A stretch of DNA of 20,702 nucleotides from a virus. The position numbers and the translations under genes are program-made. The notes beneath the pieces were generated by a model. The model did not search any database, was not told where the DNA came from, and saw only the letters and a list, made by a program, of their open reading frames with translations. Location: positions 1 to 20,702 of IMG/VR virus record IMGVR_UViG_3300040801_001797; one strand, written 5' to 3'. Shown here in pieces: positions 8,104-15,965 of this stretch (positions are counted from its first letter, which is position 1; every line of letters begins with the position of its first letter).

Positions 8104-9909
8104 TTACGCCTTATAACTCATGGTAAAAAGAAGACTTCCAGTGCCAAGGTCAGCATGCGTCGTATTGTTAGACACGCCACAATTGTCGTGAGTGAACACT
8201 ATAGTCGACCCAGAACTCTGAGCGAATCCCGTGTTGTCAACGCTAGTCACAGACCAGCCAACCCCTATGACCGACGACGTTACTGCTTGTTGCGACGCAC
8301 CAAGCGCAAATGGCAACCCGGCGACTATTACCTGGCCACTTGCAGTCCCGGCTACCAGAACGTCTATATGGCAGAACACGTATACTAGGTCCCCTATCTT
8401 AGTGTATCTTCCGATCTGCACCGCGTATGTCCCCGTTCCTATGTTGGAGAAGGTCGGGGTCCAAGTTCCCTCTTCGTAATCGTCGAGAGTGTTTGCAGCT
8501 GCCGTGTCTCCATGAAACAAAACCCCAACGAAGTTGGGCGTTGCCGTAGTCGCTACGCTTTGGTTTAGCCCTAAAATGGCGTTTACCTGTGCCGCTGTCA
8601 AGTCAACTGGAACTCCGGTTCCCGCGCCAGACGCTCTTCCCTTGATCGTTGCCTGCGCCATGTTAGCGAGCTTGGCGTTGGTCACTATAGCCGTGCCAAT
8701 AGTAAGAGCCCCGCTTCCCGTTACGTCCCCCGTGTGCGTGGCGTTGGTGACCTTCGCTGTGTTCGCCGATACATTTGAGTTGGCGGACACAGTAGTCTGA
8801 AAGTCAGATATGGTGGCTGCAAGCTGAGTTCCGGTGTGGTTGGCCCGTGCAAGCAGAGTAGCGTCTGAGCTATTGGCAGTCGCACCAGCGGCTATGCCGT
8901 CGAGCTTCGACCCATCTGTAGCTATCGTTCTGCCGTTTACCGCAACAAAACTAGGGCTTGCCGTAGTTCTGACATCTTGGTTTAGGTACGTGTGGTCGAC
9001 GCCTGAGCTGGTCCTGTGAGTGGTATTCAGACCTACTGCAGCATCATTGGCGCTCGCTAGAGCCTCTACCTCTGACTTAGAGTAGACGTCGAGGTTACCT
9101 CGCGAAGTTGCTATGCTTGCGAGGTCTCCAAGGTTTGATGCAGCGGCCAGGTATTTGTTGTCCGCTTCAGTCTTTGTGTAGACGTCAGCCTTGGCATACA
9201 CATCCAAGTTTGTCCTGGCGGTGGCTGCGTTATTCAAGTCCGACAGGTTGCTTGCCTTTGCCAAGAACAGCGAGCTGCTGCCGTCGTAGCGCAGTAGAGC
9301 GCTTACCGTCTCGTCATCAGATATTAAGCCACCGGTTCCCTGCGCGAAAAACGTAACGGGGACCGAGACATAGCCGCCGGTTCCCGGCCCACCAGTCTGA
9401 GTTGGGGTCCCGGTTACGTTGAAGTTATAGACCTTGTCTCCTTCATTCTTGTCAGAGATCATCATCGCGTCTCCATCCCCAAGAAGCAGCGTTATGTTTG
9501 AGATGTTCAGCCCCTGGTCGTTGAAGTTAGAGAGGTTTATGACCGAGGCCAAAGAGGGGTCAGCGTTATCCATCTTCGCCTCGCCGTCCGCAGGGGCGTC
9601 GACCGCTGTCTTCCACAAGAAGGTGGACTGCGTGGTGGATAGGGTGCTGAGGTCTTCCATCGTAGCAAAGACGTTCAGCGCCGTGGGGGTTGCGGCGCCA
9701 TCCAGCGCGGCTTTCTGGTCCGTTGTGGGAAGAAAGGGCTTGACGTTGTTCGTTACATCGTCAACTATCGCTTGCTGCGATATGAGTGTCTCAGCCCGCA
9801 CACCTTTCTCGTATAAGTGATGGGTGCTGGTGGGAGAATCGACTGTCGCTGGCGAAGCCTTGTACGCTTCTGCTTCTAGCCTACCTGGATTGTTTGTTTC
9901 TAGTGCCAT
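8104..9909 (-). CDS. Tail fibre protein with EEGTWTP-type C-terminal domain
   Basis: A 601-residue fibre. Residues 1-245 are a paralogue of the start of the upstream fibre: both share an ExxN-x-GRL-x-A-x-AYKA opening, the segment H-x-YEKGVRAE and the block NLSDL-x-NAATARTNLDVYAK (221-240 here). Residues 259-278 hold a degenerate second copy (NLGDLASIATSRGNLDVYSK). Residues 293-365 have the GLNTTHRTSSGVDHTYLN and KLDGIAAGAT patterns common in trimeric phage fibres. The C-terminus has ANTLDDYEEGTWTPTF (472-487) then QIGRYTKIGDLVYVF (498-512), a widespread globular tip of fibre and receptor-binding proteins. The N-terminus probably docks on the tail and the tip contacts the host, which is inference from architecture. 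A 49-base gap precedes it; AAGAGATAACGACATG gives a modest ribosome-binding site. Confidence 0.9.
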   Translation of the reverse strand: MALETNNPGRLEAEAYKASPATVDSPTSTHHLYEKGVRAETLISQQAIVDDVTNNVKPFLPTTDQKAALDGAATPTALNVFATMEDLSTLSTTQSTFLWKTAVDAPADGEAKMDNADPSLASVINLSNFNDQGLNISNITLLLGDGDAMMISDKNEGDKVYNFNVTGTPTQTGGPGTGGYVSVPVTFFAQGTGGLISDDETVSALLRYDGSSSLFLAKASNLSDLNNAATARTNLDVYAKADVYTKTEADNKYLAAASNLGDLASIATSRGNLDVYSKSEVEALASANDAAVGLNTTHRTSSGVDHTYLNQDVRTTASPSFVAVNGRTIATDGSKLDGIAAGATANSSDATLLARANHTGTQLAATISDFQTTVSANSNVSANTAKVTNATHTGDVTGSGALTIGTAIVTNAKLANMAQATIKGRASGAGTGVPVDLTAAQVNAILGLNQSVATTATPNFVGVLFHGDTAAANTLDDYEEGTWTPTFSNIGTGTYAVQIGRYTKIGDLVYVFCHIDVLVAGTASGQVIVAGLPFALGASQQAVTSSVIGVGWSVTSVDNTGFAQSSGSTIVFTHDNCGVSNNTTHADLGTGSLLFTMSYKA

Positions 9910-9958
9910 GTCGTTATCTCTTGGTTGATGCGTTGCCGTTTGCTCATTTTAGGTTTGG

Positions 9959-11455
9959 TCATGCTCTTGATATAACGGTAGACACCCGACTTCCGTGCTC
10001 ATTCAGCACCGTAGGCGTCATGTTAGCTGACTGAGTTAGTGACACCGTCAACTGTCCAGTCGTTGTCAGTGTGTAGGTAACTGTCACTGTCCACGCTGCG
10101 TCACCGGGGACCGCTACATACATGGTAGCCACATTTACGGTCCCAGTTGCCCCTAACAGCCCACCGTTATTATAAAAAGGCGACAGTTGCATCCTTTGGT
10201 TCGCATAATGCCCTACAAACGAACCGTTATCGTACATGAGAAGTACACTACCGGCTCCCACCACCGTTCCACCACTGTAGAACATCTCCGATTGGATGAG
10301 GTATTTGCCTGTTGGCGTAATGTCAGCATGTGATATTACTACAGACTCATTTGTAAAAGACGGATTGGTTGTGACCTGGCCAATCCCAAGAGGCAGACCC
10401 GAACCGGCTGATATTTCGTCTGACACATAATCAGCGACCGCTTTACTCGATGGAACCCTAAACTCCGACACAGGATTGAGCGGCGTCTGCAGCCACGAGG
10501 CCGGTATTTGTTCGACGTTTAACACGGAACCAAGTCCTATATTTACTTTTGCGTCCCCTATGTTGGTCAAGTCCGACAGGTTTGATGACGATATGAGATA
10601 CCTCGAATCTCCCTCCGTGGTAGAATACACGCCAAGGTTGCTTCGAGCTGTGGCCGCGTTGTCCAAGTCCGACAGGTTTGTGCTCTGCTTGAGGAACAAC
10701 CCGTCAGCTGCCGACTGGGTGTAGACTGACGCCTTGGCGTAGACATCGAGGTTGGTGCGAGCTGTAGCCGCGTTCTGTAGATCAGAGAGATTGTTGGCTT
10801 TGGCCAAGAACTTTGTGTTGCTTCCGTCATAGCGCATGAGAACATTCGCCACCTCTCCGTCTGCAATAGTGCCTCCACCCCCTTGAGAGAAGAGAGTAAC
10901 CGGCACTTCTACGTAACCTCCAGTTCCCGCGCCGCCCACCTGAGTGGGGTCGCCAGTCACATCGAAGTTGTAAACCTTCGTAGCGTCTATGACGTCAGCG
11001 ATCATGATAACGTCGCTGTCGCCTAATAGGAGTGTCTGGTTCGAATCATTGAGCCCGTTGCTGCTTATGTTGGCTACCCTAACCACAGTCGCAAGTGCTG
11101 GATCCGCGTTGTCCATGCTGACTTCACCGTCTGCTGGGACGCCAGCCGCTGCGTTTGAGTAGTAAGCAGCCTGTGAGGCGGCAGCCTGGACCGCTACATC
11201 ACTTGTTGTAGCAAATGGGTTTGAGGAGCTTGGGCTGTTGGCGGCGTCCATCGCGGCCTTCTGGTCAGAGCTGGGGAGCACAGGTGTGATTGTGTCCGTG
11301 ACTTCATCGAGGACAGATTGCTGAATTATGAGCAGCTCAGCGCGTACTCCCTTCTCGTAGGAGTGGTGCGAGCTGGTTGGAGATTCGACGTTTACCGGGT
11401 CCGCTTTATACGCCTGCGCGTCTAATCGTCCTTGATTGCTTGTCTCTTCAGCCAT
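9959..11455 (-). CDS. Tail fibre / adaptor fibre protein, paralogue of the downstream fibre
   Basis: A 498-residue fibre. The N-terminal 245 residues match the following fibre: RLDAQAYKADP (10-20), HSYEKGVRAELLI (31-43), a shared beta section (VYNFDVTGDPTQVGGAGTGG, 161-180) and MRYDGSNTKFLAKANNLSDL (207-226). Three 19-20-residue units follow at 222-241, 260-279 and 292-310, of the form NLSDL-x-N-x6-NL/I-x-VY/GLG. Residues 311-498 are unlike the other fibre: a short helical part (SSKAVADYVSDEISA, 336-350) and a beta-rich tip with no EEGTWTP motif, ending VLNEHGSRVSTVISRA. It starts inside the end of the coiled-coil gene (ATGGCTGA, 8-base overlap). It may be the adaptor carrying the second fibre, or an alternative receptor-binding protein. 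Confidence 0.88.
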   Translation of the reverse strand: MAEETSNQGRLDAQAYKADPVNVESPTSSHHSYEKGVRAELLIIQQSVLDEVTDTITPVLPSSDQKAAMDAANSPSSSNPFATTSDVAVQAAASQAAYYSNAAAGVPADGEVSMDNADPALATVVRVANISSNGLNDSNQTLLLGDSDVIMIADVIDATKVYNFDVTGDPTQVGGAGTGGYVEVPVTLFSQGGGGTIADGEVANVLMRYDGSNTKFLAKANNLSDLQNAATARTNLDVYAKASVYTQSAADGLFLKQSTNLSDLDNAATARSNLGVYSTTEGDSRYLISSSNLSDLTNIGDAKVNIGLGSVLNVEQIPASWLQTPLNPVSEFRVPSSKAVADYVSDEISAGSGLPLGIGQVTTNPSFTNESVVISHADITPTGKYLIQSEMFYSGGTVVGAGSVLLMYDNGSFVGHYANQRMQLSPFYNNGGLLGATGTVNVATMYVAVPGDAAWTVTVTYTLTTTGQLTVSLTQSANMTPTVLNEHGSRVSTVISRA

Positions 11456-12104
11456 TCGATCTACCTATTGAAAACTTGTTCCTGCCCGGCCTTGTATTGG
11501 AAACCACTACATTTTTTGCCTTGGCTGTTGCGTCCACGGAGGCGACCAGCGCTTTATCCAACTGGCCTATGGCAACATCGATTCTGTCCTCTTGGACCTT
11601 CAGCCTGCGCTGAGCCTCGTGCAGTTGGTTGACTACATTATTACTGCCCTTCAAGATGTTCAACTCTATGGAACGCTGAATTTCTAATTTTTTATTCTCG
11701 AAGGCTTCATCCGCTTTTTTACGTGCCTCTTCGGCCCACCCTGTTACCTCGTTCAGTTTCTTATAACACGCCAAAACGCTGCGTAAATGCTGAATCTGGG
11801 TCGGCGCTAGGAGCTCTCGTATCTTTTCTCCATTCTCAGGTACGAGGCCCAGGTACATGGCGTAACTGAAGGTGGCGCCAAGTTCGGCGCACTCTTCCTC
11901 CATCTCGGCCTCGTCTTTGAACACTCTCCGCAATTCTCTGGGCGAAGGGCGATGCCGAGTTCTAAAGCTCAGCTCTCCTTTGGGCTCTCCTACGTACTCC
12001 AGCATCTGTTCACAGCGCTGGGCAATGATGTCAACCGTGTCTTCGACCTTAGCCAGTCTCCCCTCCATCTTTACAAGGGCCTCTGCTAAGAGCGTCAGCG
12101 ACAT
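11448..12104 (-). CDS. Coiled-coil virion-region protein of unknown function, 218 aa
   Basis: Not recognised. The N-terminal 35 residues form a heptad-like helix (LLAEALVKMEGRLAKVEDTV, 5-24). A middle segment, about 45-110, is charged and contains RHRPSPRELRRVFKDEAEM. Residues 115-185 form a long Lys/Glu/Gln-rich helix with coiled-coil character (EVTGWAEEARKKADEAFENK in its centre). The C-terminus is basic (TRPGRNKFSIGRSNG). There is no membrane segment. It begins at a TAATG overlap with the adaptor gene and overlaps the first fibre by 8 bases, so it is co-translated with tail genes. It could help attach fibres to the tail or act as an assembly helper. Neither is shown by the sequence. Confidence 0.65.
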   Translation of the reverse strand: MSLTLLAEALVKMEGRLAKVEDTVDIIAQRCEQMLEYVGEPKGELSFRTRHRPSPRELRRVFKDEAEMEEECAELGATFSYAMYLGLVPENGEKIRELLAPTQIQHLRSVLACYKKLNEVTGWAEEARKKADEAFENKKLEIQRSIELNILKGSNNVVNQLHEAQRRLKVQEDRIDVAIGQLDKALVASVDATAKAKNVVVSNTRPGRNKFSIGRSNG

Positions 12105-12778
12105 TAGGGCATGGCGCGGTTGTTGTCTACACGGTAAGTCAGCGCGTCAACTGGAGCGTTCTCTCTGACTTCCTGGTCCGCTATCATCTTGAATTTCTGC
12201 GCCTCTTCTCTGTCTCCCTCGTCTGCTCTGGAGAGCAGCAGGTAGCTCATCGTGTAGTAAAGAATGGCGTCTTCGAACTGCGCGGGGTACGGTATCGTCT
12301 GCGCCAGGTTTGGACCTGTCGCGGGAGACGAAGATATTATAGAAGTGTCAACGTCATAGGTAACGACGATAGCGTCCGTCGCGCTTCTGGCAGGAGCGGG
12401 CCAGAAGTACAACGAGTACCGATCTGCCGTGGCTCCCCCTGTCAGGCTTAGGGCGAACCTGTCTGGATCCGATTCCTGTGGAACGGTTATGGGGATCTCG
12501 GCTAGAGGAACTTGGGGTAACCCACACGCTAGCGGCTCGTTACCGTTTTCTGGTATGATTTTAACGTCTTGTATGCGCCTCACCCCTACTGGGAGCTCAT
12601 ACTCTTGTTGGCTTGCTACTAACGAAAGTGTCAGACGAGCCTCGTCCCGACCTACTTTGTTCGCAACTTTGCGGATTGCCTTCGTAGCAGCGCGAGCCAC
12701 AGCAGTGTTCGACCACGCAGTTTGCAGTGAATCCTGCAACTCGTCATAGACAATCGTTAATAGCTCACCAAAAGTCAT
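12104..12778 (-). CDS. Head-tail adaptor (tail tubular protein A / gp11-like connector)
   Basis: A 224-residue protein. Residues 1-45 form helices (MTFGELLTIVYDELQD, AVARAATKAIRKVANKV) like the helical bundle that docks adaptor proteins onto the portal. Next come strand segments RLTLSLVASQQEYELPVGVR (48-67) and VKIIPENG (72-79), resembling the FxxxxGQ-x-Y-x-LP entry strand of podovirus adaptors. Residues 125-145 contain YSLYFWPAPA and DAIVVTYDVD, and 165-195 form a helix (FEDAILYYTMSYLLLSRADE). Size, fold order and position between capsid and tail genes fit the ring that connects portal to nozzle. Both ends are TAATG one-base overlaps with its neighbours, so translation is probably coupled. 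The assignment comes from pattern and context rather than a diagnostic motif. Confidence 0.72.
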   Translation of the reverse strand: MTFGELLTIVYDELQDSLQTAWSNTAVARAATKAIRKVANKVGRDEARLTLSLVASQQEYELPVGVRRIQDVKIIPENGNEPLACGLPQVPLAEIPITVPQESDPDRFALSLTGGATADRYSLYFWPAPARSATDAIVVTYDVDTSIISSSPATGPNLAQTIPYPAQFEDAILYYTMSYLLLSRADEGDREEAQKFKMIADQEVRENAPVDALTYRVDNNRAMP

Positions 12779-13380
12779 TAGTATCTACCTATCTTGGTTC
12801 CAACAGGTTTAGGGTTTGTTACTTCGCCGAGAATGTCGACGCTGTAGTGAGGTTGCCGTACCGACTTTGTGCTGACGACCATCGCTGTATCAACGGCAAG
12901 AATCTGCTCTATGGTCATCGAGGCTCCTTTCTCTACGCGAAAGTCGTGTGCGCGTTTGAGACAGTCAATAGCAAATTTGGTGAGGCCCTCTTCCAAGATG
13001 ACCCCGCACCGACCACGAACCGTGATAGGCGCATCTGTTTTTGGGTTTGATATGGTGAGTTCAAAGTGGTCCCAGCCTGGGCGCAATGAGTTCACTACGC
13101 AGCGATAACGCTTCTTGCACTCCTCTACGTATTTGGCGCGGCCAGCACTTACTCCTTCCCTGGCCTTTACCTGCTGCTCAGTCATCTTTCCGACCTGAGC
13201 CATTACTGCGTTGATCACCTTTGAATCAGTTCCTTCTGGGAACTCGAAGTTGACCTTCGTGGAGGTGCTCTTCGGCTCCGCCTTTTTGGCTGGAGCCCTG
13301 CGCTTTTTGGGCGCGGGTGACGCTACGGGGCTGTCGAGATCCTCGAAGGCGTCAGTTGTTGCTTGTTCTGTCTTGGCCAT
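12778..13380 (-). CDS. Head-proximal protein with basic disordered tail, 200 aa
   Basis: Not recognised. Residues 1-18 are acidic and polar. Residues 20-42 are a Pro/Ala/Lys stretch (SPAPKKRRAPAKKAEPKSTS at 21-40) like nucleic-acid-binding tails. From 43 on there is an ordered domain with helices (VINAVMAQVGKM, 55-66) and strands (WDHFELTIS, APITVRGRCGVILEEG), four cysteines (C88, C94, C125, C140) and a helical C-terminal third. The neighbours are the capsid gene upstream, across an 86-base gap with a strong hairpin, and the adaptor downstream with a one-base overlap. Possible roles are head completion, a DNA-contacting head component or a capsid accessory protein. The ribosome-binding site is weak (AGGA, about 11 bases from ATG). 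Confidence 0.68.
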   Translation of the reverse strand: MAKTEQATTDAFEDLDSPVASPAPKKRRAPAKKAEPKSTSTKVNFEFPEGTDSKVINAVMAQVGKMTEQQVKAREGVSAGRAKYVEECKKRYRCVVNSLRPGWDHFELTISNPKTDAPITVRGRCGVILEEGLTKFAIDCLKRAHDFRVEKGASMTIEQILAVDTAMVVSTKSVRQPHYSVDILGEVTNPKPVGTKIGRY

Positions 13381-13420
13381 TGTATGCGTTTTCCTGTAAA
13401 AAAGTTAAGGGTGGTCGAGT

Positions 13421-13446
13421 GGGGAGCGCCCCGAAGGGCACTCCCC
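13421..13446 (-). terminator. UUCG-capped hairpin after the major capsid gene
   Basis: The minus-strand RNA folds as GGGGAG-U-GCCC, loop UUCG, GGGC-G-CUCCCC: eleven pairs including one G-U wobble, closed by C(UUCG)G, an exceptionally stable tetraloop. The nearest U6 run is 17 bases downstream (13403-13398), so this is not a textbook intrinsic terminator. It may be a partial terminator, or a 3' barrier protecting capsid mRNA from exonucleases. Confidence 0.7.
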
Positions 13447-13467
13447 CGCCTCGGCCAGATAAGGCGT

Positions 13468-14481
13468 TTACGCGTCCCCGAGTGAAAACTCGTACTGGAA
13501 CATGTAGGTAGGCTGCACGATTACAGCAGCCTTTTTGGCTTTCCACCCAATGGTCGACCTCTGATTGAGAGGATCGGTAGTTCCACCAGAGCCCAAAGGC
13601 TTGATGATAACTTCGACATCGGAAGCCCCGATGAGGGTGGTGTGGAAGGCGCCTTTACCGAACACCAAAGACAGCGAGATCTCTTGTGGAGTCCCGGCAG
13701 TGTTATCGGCGGTAGAGGTTTCCGTGTCGCCAATGAAGGAGAACTGTTTGAAAGTTCCGTACTCATTGGTCCAGGTTGGACGCTGAGAACTGTAGTTCTC
13801 AGTGTTGGTGAAAGTGTTACCTTCTCCGTCGTCCAGAGCTTCCAACAGGCCAACTGCTTCCCAAGGCACGATAACGGGGTACGTCTCGCGGGTGGGGGTA
13901 GTTCCGGTGTTGGCAGAGCCACTGGTCATTGGGCGGATGGGCTTGACTTTCTCGTTCTTGAACGCCTTGAACATGAACGCGAAGTCGGCTGCAGGCATGC
14001 TGGAGGTCGTGATAGAATCACGGTCAGCAACACCACCGGCATAACGAATGTTGGTTCCACCAAGCAGATCGTCACGAACAACTTTGTTCATGGTTTCAGC
14101 GCCTTGCTCTGCAATGCGCATGTTGAACTGAGAAGTCAATCCGTTTACGGATTCTTCAGACAGGCGGTCAGTAGTGGTAGCGTAGCCACCGTACTGGTCA
14201 ACTGCTTTCTCCAGGCGAGACATCTGGAACTGCTGTTCCGTGGGGGTCGTACCTTCGGTGAGGGGCGAGCTTTCCAGAGTGGAGAGCTTGTTTACCTTGT
14301 TGAAAACGATGGTGTTCGAGGAATTGTTGGATATGTTGGCGGGTGTGCCGAACATGTCAAATACCAGCTCAGGATTCGCAATGCGAATAAACTCAGCTAC
14401 GTAGTATTTGTGGTTTGCGGGGAACGCACCAAGCGCGGGGGATGCCGCGCCGATAGTTCCAGTACTTATATTCAAAGCCAT
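13468..14481 (-). CDS. Major capsid protein, N4-gp56 type
   Basis: A 337-residue protein matching the N4-gp56 major-capsid pattern: KYYVAEFIRIANPELVFDMF (25-44), a strand with TIVFNKVNKL (57-66), PLTEGTTP (73-80), DQYGGYATTTDRLSE (95-109), then a long helix and VVRDDLLGGTNIRYAGG. These correspond to the family features LTEGxTP, xQYGxY and VRDxLxxGTN. It forms the HK97-fold shell around the scaffold. The start is supported by AAAGGA nine bases before ATG. It follows the scaffold gene across a 39-base AT-rich gap and precedes a UUCG hairpin. Codon use differs from its neighbours: I count 2 ATA among 18 Ile codons, suggesting selection for high expression. Confidence 0.9.
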   Translation of the reverse strand: MALNISTGTIGAASPALGAFPANHKYYVAEFIRIANPELVFDMFGTPANISNNSSNTIVFNKVNKLSTLESSPLTEGTTPTEQQFQMSRLEKAVDQYGGYATTTDRLSEESVNGLTSQFNMRIAEQGAETMNKVVRDDLLGGTNIRYAGGVADRDSITTSSMPAADFAFMFKAFKNEKVKPIRPMTSGSANTGTTPTRETYPVIVPWEAVGLLEALDDGEGNTFTNTENYSSQRPTWTNEYGTFKQFSFIGDTETSTADNTAGTPQEISLSLVFGKGAFHTTLIGASDVEVIIKPLGSGGTTDPLNQRSTIGWKAKKAAVIVQPTYMFQYEFSLGDA

Positions 14482-14520
14482 GATTGTTGTCCTTTACAGT
14501 AAAATTGAAAATTGAAAGCG

Positions 14521-15624
14521 TCAGACAGGCAAACCGTTTTTCCTTTTCCACTCATCGAATTTCGCTGGGTCTTTCGCGAGCTCGTAGAAATCTGGTTCTC
14601 CGTCCTGGGCATTTTGCGGGTTTCGTCCTCGTGTCCCGGAGGAGACAGAACTTACCGCCGACCTGCTTTTGGTCTTTGATCCATCGTCGGTGTTCGAATC
14701 CGACTGTCCCCCAGCGCTGCCTCTATTTGCCAAAGATGCGTTCCGTTCTCGAACGGTCTTGGTAAACAGCGAGCCCCACTGGTCGGGATCTCTCTCAATA
14801 TCCAGTTGTTCCTTGAAGGGCAGTTTCGCAAGATTCTGGTCGAACATATCCATTATCTCACTCATCTGGCCTGTGGCCACTAGATTATACATAGTCCTGC
14901 GAGTGTCTGGTCTGCCCCAGAACTCGTCATACACCTTTGCAAGGATGCGAGCTCGCAAGTCTGTCTCTACTATATCAAGGTTCTTCTTGTAGTCAACCCC
15001 TTCACTGACATCTGAGAACGCTTCGTCCCATTTGTCCTTGTCAGCCTGTTCATTGAGTTTGGCGTTTTCGTCAAACTCATCGTTTATGTCCTCAAGATTG
15101 TCGATCATTCCATCGACGTCCTCAGCTCCAGTGAAATCTACGAGCATCTTCTGCAGTTTCTTCTGGGCGCCCTTATCTCCTTCCTGCGCGGCTTTCATTA
15201 TCACTCCGAGCTTGTACTCGTCACTCTTCGACAGCGTGTCAGCCTTCTTCTGGCTGGCCTCCGCGCGTCCAAGCGCGGCTACTATGTCGTTCGCAGACAG
15301 CTCGCGCTCCTTGCCCCGGAACATAACCTTGATGGGCGCTGACGGTGTCTCAGGTGTTGTCTCACCCCCATCCTCTCCATCATCTTTAGCGGGCTCTTTA
15401 TCGTCTTTGGCGTCTGGTTTTGGTTCTTCCTTCTTGGGCTCCACTGGGGCGTCAAGATTTATGTCTTCGACTGGTTCCTCTTGTTTGATGTCCGGGTTGG
15501 CAACTGTCGTGAACTCGTCTGCTTCACTTCCCGACAGCTCCTTTGAGAACGCTCTTACGCTCGCCAATAATTCTGGCGAGGCGCCCTCTTCTACTGCAAT
15601 CTGGTTCTGGCCATTTTCACTCAT
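14521..15624 (-). CDS. Capsid scaffolding protein
   Basis: A 367-residue, highly acidic and mostly helical protein. Residues 40-95 are a Pro/Glu/Asp/Lys-rich, probably disordered region (EEPVEDINLDAPVEPKKEEP in its first part). A central strand (PIKVMFRGKERELSANDIVA) and helices with coiled-coil character follow, then a Ser/Gly/Thr-rich linker and a short basic C-terminal segment (FDEWKRKNGLPV). This composition, a Glu/Asp-rich rod with a basic tail just before the capsid gene, is characteristic of phage scaffold proteins, whose C-terminus usually contacts the coat. It starts in an ATGA overlap with the small coiled-coil gene, and AAAGGA lies six bases upstream. No protease motif is visible in it, so maturation by a fused protease is not supported. 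Confidence 0.85.
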   Translation of the reverse strand: MSENGQNQIAVEEGASPELLASVRAFSKELSGSEADEFTTVANPDIKQEEPVEDINLDAPVEPKKEEPKPDAKDDKEPAKDDGEDGGETTPETPSAPIKVMFRGKERELSANDIVAALGRAEASQKKADTLSKSDEYKLGVIMKAAQEGDKGAQKKLQKMLVDFTGAEDVDGMIDNLEDINDEFDENAKLNEQADKDKWDEAFSDVSEGVDYKKNLDIVETDLRARILAKVYDEFWGRPDTRRTMYNLVATGQMSEIMDMFDQNLAKLPFKEQLDIERDPDQWGSLFTKTVRERNASLANRGSAGGQSDSNTDDGSKTKSRSAVSSVSSGTRGRNPQNAQDGEPDFYELAKDPAKFDEWKRKNGLPV

Positions 15625-15965
15625 TTTGTTTCCTTTAGCTTGTTGTAGGTGTCGACGTGGGTCTTAGCTTTATCCGCGTCCGATTCTATGTTATCCAAAA
15701 ATTTACGTAGGCATAGGCGACCAAAAAGCGCTCTCTCGTCTCTGATGTCTATGTCTTCACCGTTGTACTTCTTATCAGCAAATACCTTTATCTGCGCCTC
15801 AAGCGCCTCCCCCAAGAAGGTCTGCAATATCACCCTCTGGAATGCCTTGCTCTCCTTCAAGGCCCGGTACTCCCTGGCCAAGTCCTGCTTCTCCTCCAGG
15901 AGCTTGAGCAGGTATGCCTCCCTCTTCTGGTCCAATCGCTGGAACTGTAACTCCGCCGCCTCCAA
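15621..15965 (-). CDS. Overlapping small coiled-coil gene begun inside the portal gene (TTG start)
   Basis: A 114-residue protein whose first 55 codons lie in another frame within the 3' end of the portal gene (167-base overlap). The start is TTG at 15965-15963, preceded by AAGGAGGT with eight bases between, a near-perfect ribosome-binding site inside the portal coding sequence. Residues 1-62 form a charged helix with heptad-like leucines (REAYLLKLLEEKQDLAREYR, 15-34), and the rest is helical (ERALFGRLCLRKFLDNIESD, 77-96). The stop overlaps the scaffold start (ATGA). The non-overlapping half fills the entire portal-scaffold gap. Function is unknown; position suggests a head-assembly helper. 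A small terminase subunit is another thought but has no motif support. Confidence 0.8.
   Translation of the reverse strand: MEAAELQFQRLDQKREAYLLKLLEEKQDLAREYRALKESKAFQRVILQTFLGEALEAQIKVFADKKYNGEDIDIRDERALFGRLCLRKFLDNIESDADKAKTHVDTYNKLKETK

Noticed and set aside
9900-9947. Fifteen-codon minus-strand mini frame (MSKRQRINQEITTWH) in the gap between the fibres
   Set aside because: Too short to distinguish from chance and lacking a good ribosome-binding site; it is possibly a leader but unsupported.
10567-10878. 103-codon minus-strand frame inside the first fibre gene
   Set aside because: It is contained in the repeat region of the fibre; its repeats merely mirror the fibre's repeated DNA in another frame.
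8104-11455. Diversity-generating retroelement variable repeats at fibre ends
   Set aside because: Neither fibre tip shows a variable repeat with adenine-rich codons, and no template repeat or reverse transcriptase is present in the window.
13352-13546. 64-codon minus-strand frame across the capsid 3' end and hairpin
   Set aside because: It runs through the hairpin and overlaps two well-supported genes; the product is low-complexity with no start signal.
13521-13922. 133-codon minus-strand frame inside the capsid gene
   Set aside because: It lies entirely within the capsid gene in another frame and has a Pro/Leu/Ser-rich composition without recognisable motifs or a ribosome-binding site.
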